A stretch of 30,914 nucleotides of DNA from Saccoglossus kowalevskii (lineage: Eukaryota > Hemichordata > Enteropneusta > Harrimaniidae): contig NW_003122409.1 in NCBI RefSeq assembly GCF_000003605.2, positions 1,102,219-1,133,132 of the forward strand. The letters run 5' to 3'. Below, in pieces: positions 10,556 to 20,860 of the stretch. Below the pieces are notes generated by a model. That model worked only from the letters and a program-made list of their open reading frames with translations. It was not told the DNA's origin and ran no database searches. A program made the translations under genes and the position numbers. Positions within the stretch are counted from its first letter, which is position 1. Each line of letters opens with the position of its first letter.

Positions 10556-11205
10556 TCACAGTTAATCATATTGTGGATCATCGTCGTACGCCACGGCCTA
10601 GTCGGCCTCTTTTACGGCAAGCCTACACATAGTCTCGTTGAGTCTCGAAGCGGAAATAAACTCTGGCGGCGAGAATGATTGTGGGTAAACATACCATGCG
10701 ATAAGCTTGTTTTGTTAAACATTTGGCCTTAGTCGCTAGGCGCATTTGTCAATCTAGGTACCTGTAATCGTTTTTCGAGATCAGACGGGATTTTGCGGCC
10801 ACACTAAAACCTGACGAAACTAACTAAACACATATATGTATCGACCCTGTCAGTATAGCGAGTTTTCAAAACACTGTTTCCCAATTTTAAAAATATAAAC
10901 AAGTTTCTGAAATACTAGTATGGCAAGTGAAAATAATTTAAAATGATTGGCAGGTAACCCGTCGTCTTTGGCTGGCGAAGATGCAGGTAACCTGATTGAA
11001 ACCTCCGCTATCCGTCACGGTTCTGTCAGACGTCTGGGGTTAATCCAGCACAAAGAGCGCCATCTGTGGTAACAAAAATGAACCTTCCACTCTTCTGTGA
11101 AATTGCAGTTGTCCTTAAGATGTAGACGTCGAGAGATTCACTGTACATTTGAACTATGATGTAGGACCGAGATAAAATAGTATAAAACCGTAACATGTCT
11201 AACGA
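10556..11205. other. intergenic, no supported gene
   Basis: No coding exon is supported. The stretch 10570-10700 is somewhat richer in CpG than its surroundings. A TATAAAA lies at about 11181, roughly 35 bases before the zinc-finger-like remnant, which may be coincidence. Confidence 0.35.
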
Positions 11206-11430
11206 GCAAGTATATCTTTCTGAAGTATGTGATAAGTGTTCTACTGTGTAAGAAGTGTTTTAGGGCAGATCATATGAAATCGTAGGGGTGGCGGGAAGAA
11301 ATGCAAGCAAGACAAGAAAACAATGCATGTAAAGTTTTGGTAAGCAGCCGTGTATTTTCCAATGTAAAGCATGTGACAAGCGTTTTTTTTATGAGGGCAA
11401 CCTGAAACACACACATGATGACATTACATA
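11206..11430 (+). pseudogene. possible C2H2 zinc-finger relic
   Basis: Plus-strand reading shows zinc-finger-like pieces in separate frames: EVCDKC, LCKKCFRADHMKS, and FQCKACDKRFFYEGNLKHTH. The last has the C-x2-C and F...NLKxH pattern of a C2H2 finger, but the C-to-H spacing is 11, not 12, and the second histidine is misplaced. Stops lie between the pieces. It reads as an eroded finger array or a chance resemblance. No neighbouring intact zinc-finger gene is present. Confidence 0.3.
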
Positions 11431-13311
11431 CTATGGTATTTGGAATTTGGAAAAACTACAGTTCACGGTTGTCGTGTAGTATATGAATTCAGCGTAATTC
11501 ATGTAGTATATCCATGGTAACTTCAAAGATTTCTTGGCCGAGTGTATACATGTTTTTTTAGGAAATCGTAAATTTGTTTATGTCTTCTTGACTTCGTACT
11601 TGAACCTGGGTAGCTGACCAATTAGTATGATAGGTTCGTGTGGCAACCAAAACTTAGTATTCTTGTAGAAAATGTTTTGTGTCCTGACGCCAAAGACCAG
11701 TGTCACCGGCACAGAATTTCTGAATTCAATCTTGATACAAATGAAACGTTTTGACGTTAGCTAACCAAGGAAAAATGAACAAGGTATGAGAACTTGATTG
11801 ACCAATGCTGTTACATTACTAGTTACCGACCTCTTGGTGTGACATGATATAATTCTTGTAGGATTGACTGATTATCGCCCTTGGTGGCGTGCTTGTGCAA
11901 TCGCTTTCTGAGCTGGTGACATTTTACACAAAAATCTATGAGATTACGCATTTTTTCAAATGTGCTATATTATTCACTGTTTGGCATTTTATATATGTAT
12001 AAGTGCAGTATTCATGAAAATGAAGAGTTATTGTTGTATATCACGTGACTTGGGGAATGGAACGTGGTACACACTGTGATGTCGAACTCGAGTGACAAAC
12101 GAGCAATGAAGGGCACAAAGTTGGGGACTTTGCTTATAAATGTATTTATAACAATTTGTATAGATGCCGATCATTCAAATTCAAATATTTAATAGTGATT
12201 GGCTCAAAAGGTAAACATTTTCTACCTATAATGCGCACACGTGAGATGCTTCCTGATTCGATAATGTTGAACCATGGAAATGTGGTTTATAGTTCCATGG
12301 TTCAACCATGGAAGGTACTAACTGACAAAATCACACGATAATACAAATAGGAATTAAGGTCACAAGTATCAGTTTATAAAAGTGAAATACGGTTGTGTTT
12401 TCATGAAAAATAATAAACTGTCATATAACAATGGCGTAACATACCATGTAAATTACAATGTCATTCGCGCAATTCGATATACTAAGTACATTATGTAATG
12501 GTGCACCCAATCGTGTGGAAAACAGCAATGCTATCATTAAGCATCACTATATTGTATATTTAATATGATGAATGTTTCAATAAAATCACCAAAACCAAAT
12601 TTAGTATGATACAATGAATTAAAAATGTCATGAACTTGGTCGAAATGTACACACACAACCCACTAAAATACAAATATAACATTGATGAACCATCGTATAA
12701 CGGTACCAACTGATAGTTGTCTATGTTAGGGTATGGTAAATTTGAACATACGGATACAAATAATTTTTCTTGTTTTGTACGTTTTTGGTGAGCGTCACTG
12801 GCCCAATTATGTCAGTATATACTTGCTCATTCTGTCGTACAATTCAACCTTTTAACAAGCTACTAAATTTTTTGTTTAGGAATTTACAGTTTCGCGAAAT
12901 TATAAAACGCTTTGTAGCAGGTGTCACGACTAAGATGTAAAATGCACAAAATGGCGGTTTTCTGAAGACGTGCTCGGATACTGAGGGCGCAATTTCCGTC
13001 AAAACAAGATGCCACCGCCCCCCGTGTTCAAGTTGAGGGAAGGTGATGATGATTATATGCATTATAGCAGTTGTCGTGGTGGATTACTTATGAGTGTATT
13101 CAAAATGAATAAATTCAAACACTTTTTTTGTACTATGGTGCCAACAAGATATATTTGATTTCAGAAGAATCGTTGAATTAAAAAACTTCGACCAGGATGA
13201 AAAAACAAAAACACAGAAGTTCTGTTATGAAACATCGCCATATAATGAAACAATAGCCGGTACAGCCAAGTTGAACATCCTACACTGTTCTGAACGGCAT
13301 TCGTGAGTAAC
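11431..13311. other. intergenic, no supported gene
   Basis: No exon is supported. It contains one TCACGTGA (12041-12048), the perfect hairpin at 12267-12305, and otherwise unremarkable AT-rich sequence. The minus-strand frame at 12844-13062 has no support beyond being open. For the gene to the right this stretch would be the 3' flank. I found no convincing AATAAA close to its stop. Confidence 0.4.
12267..12305. repeat. perfect 13-bp inverted repeat (hairpin)
   Basis: TTGAACCATGGAA and TTCCATGGTTCAA are exact reverse complements separated by 13 bases. A third CCATGGAA copy follows immediately (to about 12313). No poly-T run or gene end is adjacent, so I assign no terminator or RNA role. Confidence 0.75.
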
Positions 13312-14187
13312 TCACTGTTTACTAGTGTCTGGCGGGATTCGAAGATATCTACAACCTCGTATCTGTTGCCATTCTGCTTCGTCCGTATCCGAATCTAACT
13401 GTAGCGATGGGCACCTGATGGCGTGGTGCCAAGACGATCGCCTCGTCAGTTGAATTGGCTGGGTCTTGTATAAAGGTGGTAACATCATGCTCGTTTGTGG
13501 CACTAACGATGCATACATCGTTGCTGAATGTTTACTACGATGAAAATTAGGAAAAGGTTCCGAATGTCGGCGGAGTGAGTTTTCTGGTTTCTCGGGGCCA
13601 TATACACGACTGAATCGTCGTTGCTTTAGTTGTTTCTTTGTTGGGGGTTCTTCTGTCTGTGCAGACTCCATGCTTATTTGTTGCATAAACGCCTGCAATT
13701 TACCATCTATGTCGTCATTAACAGTTACACGTGCTTCAAAATTAGAAGTTGGCATAAATGAAGCCAATAGCTGTTCGTCGTCAGCGGCTAGTACACCCAT
13801 GGGTACACTCTCTTTCTTCGTTTTGGAACCACGTGCTCGGTTCTGGCTCGTTACTTTCGAGGATTCATTAAAATTCAAATCAATAAATGTTGGTTCATCG
13901 CTCTTTTGTCGTTGTGTAGTGACCGTTGTCCCGTCAAGAAAATTGGTACGACGTTTGTTAAACTTTTCCATGTTCCTTTTCGTTGAGTTTAATAGTCGAT
14001 CCATGTACAGTTCCCGTGATTTTCGCTCTTTTTCGATTTGCCTTTGAAATCGACGGTATCGCACCGTTTCAACGGAATTGTGCACATCCATTTCCTTATT
14101 ACCGCAACTGGAAATAGTAGTTTGGCGCAATCGCTCTCTCTTAGCGTTCACCGATCGTGGTGGGTTGGCGGATCCTGCCGTTGGCAT
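13312..14187 (-). CDS. unrecognised protein, paralogue of the gene at 7447-8550
   Basis: A 291-residue protein starting at an ATG (14185-14187) with a single long open exon. It is clearly related to the 367-residue protein about 4.8 kb away on the same strand. Block 1 (residues 33-82) begins MDVHNSVETVRYRR and is charged and probably helical. Block 2 (136-203) has ADDEQLLASF, LQAFMQQISMES and RRFSRVYGPEKP. Block 3 (234-286) has MMLPPL, RRSSWHH, EAEWQQI and CRYLRI. It is shorter than its partner mainly in the linker between blocks 1 and 2 and at the C-terminus. RRFS and RRSS fit basophilic kinase sites. No signal peptide or membrane span is seen. The stop overlaps a strong donor-like ACA/GTGAGT, in the same phase as the donor-like site in the paralogue. 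I know no family that matches, and the function is unknown. Confidence 0.72.
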   Translation of the reverse strand: MPTAGSANPPRSVNAKRERLRQTTISSCGNKEMDVHNSVETVRYRRFQRQIEKERKSRELYMDRLLNSTKRNMEKFNKRRTNFLDGTTVTTQRQKSDEPTFIDLNFNESSKVTSQNRARGSKTKKESVPMGVLAADDEQLLASFMPTSNFEARVTVNDDIDGKLQAFMQQISMESAQTEEPPTKKQLKQRRFSRVYGPEKPENSLRRHSEPFPNFHRSKHSATMYASLVPQTSMMLPPLYKTQPIQLTRRSSWHHAIRCPSLQLDSDTDEAEWQQIRGCRYLRIPPDTSKQ

Positions 14188-14596
14188 GGTGACACGCTCC
14201 GAAGCGGAGAACTACGTGGAGTAAGATGTCAAAATTGTAATCCAAACCACTGAGCTGCCAAACAAACTGGTTGCCGCTCGATACTTTAGAAGAAATGACA
14301 GGTAGTTGTGAATTGGCCGGCTAATTTGCAGGTCCGGGTTATACTACTGTATATGCCTAGAAAGGGGTGTCACTACATCCATTATTTGTTTAGCTCCATA
14401 CTATAAATCTAACCACCAATGATGTTTGAACAGTGCGTAGCAAAGTGGGTGGTTTTACTCTTCATTACAATGACGCAATCATAGTTTACGTTATCTATTA
14501 GTCAATAACATTTACATATTTTACACCTCAGCGTGACATGCAGTTCACCCCTCATCGAATACGCTGACCTTACATGTTAGAACATCATCGGTAGTT
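14188..14596. other. 5' flank of the 291-residue gene
   Basis: No gene is seen. On the minus strand this is the likely promoter and 5' UTR. I see no clear TATA box at a useful distance. The stretch ends at the second MITE. Confidence 0.35.
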
Positions 14597-15043
14597 GGGA
14601 CGACGTCAAAAGATCGATGTCGGATAAAAAACTTAATTCCTTTAGTTTTTTTCCAAACCCCCCTACCCCCCACTGAAACTTAATTGATAAATATTGGTCA
14701 TGGCGTCAGACTACATTCACCATTATATACAAATTGATAATCAGACAGTAGTATTGCATAGCAGTTGGTTGTCGGGTGGGTGTAAAAAGATTTTACAAAT
14801 GCACCTCATTTGACGCACAGATTTACACTCGAACCAAACCATTTTTCTGTTTTTTTCCCCTTTTCGGTTATTTCTGTCCATGATTGGATAGGAAAAAACG
14901 AACTACAAATACTCCAAGATTTTTTTGACTTCATTAAAAAATAAAATCGTTTTTGTAGGGTGGAAACTTTTTGAGGTCAAAACCCCCCATCCCCAAACTA
15001 AAGGAAATAAGTTTTTCATCCGACATCGATCTTTTGACGTCGT
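14597..15043 (-). mobile_element. PIF/Harbinger-type MITE, copy 2 (inverted)
   Basis: Nearly the full reverse complement of the element at 373-816. Its left end, GGGACGACGTCAAAAGATCG, corresponds to the right end of copy 1. Its right end reads CGATCTTTTGACGTCGT and then diverges before the final CCC, so the last bases and the target duplication are not recovered on that side. The internal sequence matches copy 1 closely, differing mainly by small changes in homopolymers, which suggests fairly recent activity of the family. Confidence 0.8.
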
Positions 15044-16480
15044 AACACCCTGGTCTTTACTTCTTTGTTGAAAAAACACAATTAAGTTGTTCAATTACTT
15101 GAAATTGTATTGCCCTTGAACATTTTGTTCTCGCTTTTTTTCCTCTCGAAAACACCACGTTATGTGTTCAAATTACATTATTATTGGTCTTGGTGGCCCA
15201 AACTTTAACAATAATTTGACTGCAAAAGTGTGAGCTTTGCGTAATTATGACAAATACGCCGTAAAAAGGTATCATTGAGTTCATAATAGTATCATGATTT
15301 ATATTTCAGTCAGTTTGACAGTGGTTGCCATGACATATACTGATAAAGGTTAATGACAAGACCAGATGGCGAGCTGGTCGAAATCAACCAAAAACATCTT
15401 ATGACTCTGCAGTTTTTAAGATACACGACAGTAGCTGTAATTCTAAACCAATGTTGTTTGCGATTTTAACTAAGGTGGTATCTTTGTGGAATGTTAGTGC
15501 AAGACTATTACCCCATCAATATTAGTTGGCGTTGACAATGTATAGAAATGTTTTCTCTAGACAGCTTGACGAGTAATTAATTGATTATGATGTGTAAAAC
15601 TTTCATGTGATTGGTTGTTTGTTGAAAGGCAAGGCCTTGGAGTCTCTTATACTGATTGTAATTGGTTAAGGGGTGACAAGAAATAAAGATTGATTTAATG
15701 CTGTCTCGGGTAAAAACCAGGGACTTGGCAGAGAATCGTTTTGGGAACATGAACGAAGCTTGTGTGTGTCTTTTGTCAGCCTAGCGTGGAAACGACCGAA
15801 TCCCGGTTACCTAAGTGAAAGGTTTTTAACCATCAAAAATACCTATCACAATAGCCCAATAACATCTGTTACATCTTGTCTTTTCGATAACCATCGTGAC
15901 TTGAATATAGCGGGGACTAAAACTGATATTCTGCCATTGCCGTTCTTTTAACTGTTAATTAAACGAACACGCCCATCTGATTCGACGATGGGAAGCGTGT
16001 AACCACTGCAATATTCGGTTTGTTGTCAACCATTTTGGTCGACGTTTCTCGGAATCTATATGTTTATAACAAATATAAAGAAAAATGTATATTCGGACAT
16101 CTGTGTACTCGCAGTGTCTTCTAATAATGCGAATCTCCGTGATAATATAGCACATAGAACAGTCGGGTAGAACCATTGACATACTATAGATAAGTGTGAG
16201 TCCATGGATACGTCGAATTGTGAGCAATGTATAGATGAATGTGAAGACTCGATAAAGGAGTGTGAATTGGAAACTCAAGGTTTCTGTAGCAGCTAAAAAT
16301 AAACCAAGGAGGTTGAACTATTTTAACTCATGGTCAAACTTATATGTAGTAAAATACACTTTTCTACATTCAGATTTAGTGAATTGTGCAAGGAACGTCG
16401 CGACGTGTTATCAGATGCACATCACAATTGGAATTGTTATCAGGACAAATGTCTTTTATTTACAATTTGCAAAGAATGAC
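15044..16480. other. intergenic, no supported gene
   Basis: I see no supported exon. Two ATTGG boxes (about 15611 and 15661) and a short TTAATTAATTGATTA stretch occur near 15575-15665, but no start of a recognisable gene follows. Open frames in 15760-15951 and 15955-16278 begin at non-ATG codons and resemble nothing I know. Confidence 0.4.
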
Positions 16481-17961
16481 CAGGGCCGTAGCTAGCTTTT
16501 TTCACTAGGGGGGGGGGGGCAGCAAATGTATTTTTTTTAAGTTGCGTATAAATGTATAAAGGCGTAGAGGTGTGCAGTTGCGCCATAAGTCTATGGGGGG
16601 TATATCTATCTACTTTTAACAATAAAATCATCTTGATATATTTTATGAATATATACAAAACACGGGATATTACAGTATAAACTTTAATACCTGAAAAACT
16701 CTTGTTCTACCTTCATATATAAGCAACATTAATGTACAGGACTGATTAATACAATTGATAGTTGTACAATACACAGTTTATGTTTACAACTTTGGCGATA
16801 GCATATTAATTTATCTCCAATTACCTTTCCTTGAATAAATCACTTTTGGGGAAGGAATGATGCCTCGGTGTACTAGTAACATTGCAAGAGCACTGAGTCT
16901 GTCTTGAGCCATGCTAGATCGTGTCCATAACTTTACCCGCCGAAGTGCAGAAAAATAACTTTCACATTATACGCTTCCGACAGATTGTGAGAATTCTGTG
17001 GATGGCTGGGAAATAGTTGACACCACAAACAACAAGAGATGAAGCAGAATCATTGGGCTTTTGCTCAATTGGTGTATCACTGAACTTTGTTATCCACTTC
17101 TCAATTTCAATATTCAAAAATTCAGCCCTTTGCAAAAATTTCCCTTAGTAATTTTTAATTGAGGTCACATGGGTTGATGTGAGCTGACCAATGTTGCATT
17201 GTAAAGGTGCTTGTGCAGCTATCAGACCACAGTGATGATCAGCAAATCNNNNNNNNNNNNNNNNNNNNNNNNNNNNNNNNNNNNNNNNNNNNNNNNNNGC
17301 GTCTCAAGATCTTGGATGACATGATCCGAGAAAAGACATGTACATTCAATATTTTTGAATATATTCCGCATCGTTTACGAAATTCTGTCAATTGCTTCCG
17401 CCGCCGCGAGGCATTGCAGACCCTGTATAATCTCGACCACCAAGAAGATCATAATGAAGTGACCGAGCTTGATTAGTGGCTTCATGTCAACCAAACTAAA
17501 CGGCTCTTTTCAGGGTCACCACATATTCCAAAAAGAGAGAAGCCGTAATTTTAAATGATTAATATCATCAGATTGTGGCGAGTGTGATCGAATTTTCGTT
17601 TATTTGAATTTACTGCTATACATACTGTCAGGGCGACGTCATACATCAATCATACTGATATTCCTCACATCACTGCTTGTACTATAAAAATTCAACATTG
17701 ACAGTTGTGTGCAACGTTTCTTCGAAGCTGCCATGGCTGACGTGTCAATCTGAAATACGTTTGACCCGCTGTGTATCAAAGTGTCAACGCGCTCAGTAAT
17801 AAATATAAACAAAGTACACGCCACTGGCTTACCATGTTTGATTTCAAATCGTGTACAAACCGAATACGTTGTTGCTCGAAGCTTTTCTATTTTAGGTTTT
17901 AAAAAAAACTCCCAAACTCAGGGGGCAACTTCCCCCCTTGCCCCCGCTAGCTACGGCCTTG
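16481..17961 (-). mobile_element. hAT-type DNA transposon, internally decayed
   Basis: The left end is CAGGGCCGTAGCTAGC and the right end is its near reverse complement, GCTAGCTACGGCCTTG. The pentamer ATGAC directly flanks both ends (16476-16480 and 17962-17966), a 5-bp target duplication. G- and C-runs lie just inside both ends. Minus-strand translation of about 16851-17130 gives hAT dimerisation-region pieces. VCGVNYFPAIHRIL lies about 60 bases before degraded SxxxFSALRR-like sequence, then MAQDRLSALAMLLVHRG. These match the FP.I..ll..lp.s...ER.FS.LR...RLs.LAl..ihr pattern of hAT transposases. Frame breaks and stops interrupt it, the catalytic N-terminal half is not visible, and a 50-base gap lies inside. 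hAT elements usually make 8-bp duplications, though 5-bp groups are known. Confidence 0.72.
17249..17298. other. assembly gap (50 N)
   Basis: Fifty undetermined bases lie inside the hAT element. The round number suggests a placeholder, so the element's true length is uncertain. The open frame spanning the gap on the plus strand should not be taken as a protein. Confidence 0.98.
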
Positions 17962-17966
17962 ATGAC

Positions 17967-19717
17967 ATACGTGTATTTCAAACTGTTCTTGTTTAATAAG
18001 TTAATAAAAAAAAACTTAGTTTGGGGAGCGAAACAAAATGGCGGACTGGTATATAAGAAAGGAGTTTAAGAACTCAGCCGTGTCATCTTGCCTAATAATG
18101 CCAGCCTGAGTACCAGGATGACCAATCAGGCCAATTTAAATCGGCATCGGTTTTGATACTTTCAATTCTAGGTAAGATGGTACTTTATTGTTTCATGAAA
18201 ACAATTTGAATAGGAAAGACGCTCAATGATGTAAAGCAGCCCTTGTCGTCTGCAGACAGTAATGACAGCACGAGACATGAGAGCAGACAATGTAATACTG
18301 GTAACTTTATTGACAATCGCACATTCTACCATAGCCCCTCAACAAAGGACTATGATTTCACAGAAGAATAATGATTACAATGGTTACAAAGCCCCGCCAA
18401 AAGAGAAGGGAAGATGCATAAAAAATGTGTATAACATTTTAGTGAAAAATAACTTATTGAAATCGAAGAAACAAAACGAAACGGGATAACACACATAATG
18501 AAAATTAAACTGTAATCAGTGAAAATGGGTTTTATACGCACAATATTTGCAAAACATTTGCCTAAAATAACAATATTTAATAAGTATATGGTTCATTTCG
18601 CGAATTACAGATAATCAAAAATCTGTGATCAGCGAAACAGGGGTCTTACACGTACAATATTCACAACTGTCGGTCGAAATTTGACCAATATATTCACCTT
18701 TCAGTAGTATACATTGTATATAACGACATAAAACATTTGACGGCAAAGTCAACTTCCTTAGATGTAGGTTTGAAGCCTTCATTCGAGCCCAAAAATAAGT
18801 CTTACGTTAACAGGTGTTTTTTCAACCTCATTTTTCTTAATAAAATGAAATTTTCATCTTCCACAAGTCATATACTGTGTGATTAGTCTATTAATAATCT
18901 TTGTTTAAAGAAAAAAACATTTACATTTCTTTGCAAATTTTAGCTTCATATACTTTGAGAAATCTGTTCGTATTTTAACTAAACTTGAAATTGCAAATAA
19001 CCACCACAGCAGTAATTTGTAAATAACTGAAACAAATTGCATTTGATGCCGACTTTTGGTATGCCAGAGTGCGATCAGCCAATCACCGGCTACAGTCGTT
19101 GGCACGATCACGTGATTACCAAGGATGGGTTCTCACAGTTAAAGCATTGCAAAGTTGTCACTACTATGACTAAATACGATTAGTAAACAAACTATTTATA
19201 AAATACCTCTAATCACCGTCCCTATATGTTATTGTCTACCCTAAACATGCAAGTTGTTATTTCTAAACAATAATGCAACGGCGTGTGAACCAAATGTGCG
19301 TATGGAATGTGATTATGGTAACATAACGCAACATTTAAAGCGTTAATATTTTAAGTATTTTACTGGTCCGTTCTCACTCCAATGAAAATACCATACCATT
19401 ATTCAAACATTTCGCATAATAAATCTAAGTCAGCAAAAATGTAACTAAGTATCAAACATCAAATGTAGTGGCAGGATTGGCCAGTTAAGCCACGAGTGTC
19501 ATATGTCAATTCCAGAAAGCCACGAGCATAGTTGTCCATTTCAGTTACTTACTTCCATAGCCACGTTTTCTTGCTTTGTTTACATTCTATTATAATTGTC
19601 TCTTCACATATGTTTATCCATGGAGGTAGAAAAAGTCCATCTCCATGGTTTATCTAATCACTGGTACTGAAGGATAAATTTAATAGTATCAAAGTAGTGG
19701 GGGTCTGCGAATTAGTA
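17967..19717. other. intergenic, no firm gene
   Basis: A short frame with good start context (acaaaATGg at 18038, 23 codons to 18109, beginning MADWYIRKEFKNSAV) could be a first exon but has no other support. Two loosely similar blocks (about 18513-18560 and 18627-18670) share ATCAGYGAAA...TACGYACAATATT. A TCACGTGA lies at 19108-19115. Nothing else is supported. Confidence 0.35.
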
Positions 19718-20023
19718 TTCAGGGATTTTTTTTTAAACAAGGTAACAGGGGTGCAGCGCCCTCATGCCATGGCCATGCACACCTTACCCTGGGGAGCAGA
19801 TCCTCTGGCAACTATAAAATTCTGATTGACCAGAGATCACATGTGGCCAGTCTTCAACTGTGACCTGTCTGATAGTAATTTTGCCCCTAAGGAAGCCATG
19901 AAATGCTCCATTTTAACTTAGAATTATCAAAAACTCCACACACTGGTAGGGAGAATCCTATGTCCCCCACTTAGTGGCGCCGCTAAATTGCAGTGCTCCA
20001 TTATTCCAGAAAAAAACCCTGGT
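19718..20023. mobile_element. short hAT-like non-autonomous element
   Basis: About 306 bp with ends TTCAGGGATTTTTTTTT (left) and, in reverse complement, ACCAGGGTTTTTTTCTGG (right). ATTAGTA flanks it on both sides (19711-19717 and 20024-20030), a 7-bp target-site match. The CAGGG start and the 7-8 bp duplication suggest hAT. The interior is richer in GC than the flanks (GGTGCAGCGCCCTCATGCC near 19750) and carries no reading frame. Confidence 0.6.
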
Positions 20024-20860
20024 ATTAGTAGAGAATTTCACCAACAATGACAAAAAAAATTAGAGAATTCAAAATGTCATCGCGAAATGTTCAATTCTAA
20101 TTGATATCCACCTAAGGTGAAAGTATACCAAGTATTGAAGAAATTGAAATATTTTTTTTTACCAAGTCAGAAATTGTTGACGAATGGGGGATGAACTAAC
20201 AATGGACAATCACCTACATGATGAACAGGTACACTTGTCATCTAAACTGACACCAAAGCTAAAAATTGCAGGCCAATATTTTCACCAATTACACCACAGC
20301 ACATTGTCTTATGTTGATGCATTGCTTAAACCTCTAAAACTTGTGTATCAATTATTTTAGCGGGGAAAAAAACTACAGAGGTTTGGGTACTGGCATTTCA
20401 AGAAATATCAGTATAAGTATAAGTATAAAATGCCCAAAATGTCAGACTTGTGATTAGAGAAAAAGGCAATGGGTGGGAGTAAATGATTCCTTAAGCAAAA
20501 TCTATTTCAGACACTTCATAATTTGAAGGAGAGTTTCATATTTATTATGACAATGTGTGTTCTCTTTTTCATAGCATTTTAAAACTTTTACGAGAGTGAG
20601 ACATTACATTTATACAACAAGTCTGGTACATGTGATTTTCAATACATACACACTGGTATTAAGTGACAATACCGATACAATGATCGAATAGTGATGACGA
20701 ACATGCTAACAGATATATTGAACTAAGTTTCAATTCGAACAAGTAAAAAAATACTATTGATACAAAAAGTAGTGTCATTGTGATCAAAATAACAAAAGCT
20801 TGAAATTTAACCAAATAATTAAATTTGATTTCCATGGTTTACTTTCACAACATTATTTTG
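20024..20860 (-). other. NUP107 3' UTR and downstream flank
   Basis: Minus-strand transcription past the NUP107 stop enters this stretch. The first clear AATAAA hexamer on that strand is at 20541-20546 (tttatt on plus), which would give a 3' UTR of about 330 bases. No other gene is visible. Confidence 0.35.

Noticed and set aside
13670-14253. Plus-strand frames opposite the 291-residue gene
   Set aside because: They are antisense shadows of a coding exon; conservation with the paralogue supports the minus strand only.
15955-16278. 107-codon minus-strand frame with hydrophobic stretches
   Set aside because: It opens at a TTG codon, no acceptor or donor frames it convincingly, and I recognise no family.
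17207-17476. Plus-strand frame crossing the N gap
   Set aside because: Its continuity depends on an arbitrary 50-base placeholder. It lies inside a hAT element whose transposase remnants are on the other strand.
18038-18109. Short frame MADWYIRKEF in good start context
   Set aside because: Only 23 codons, with no clear downstream exon. Kept as a remark, not as a gene.
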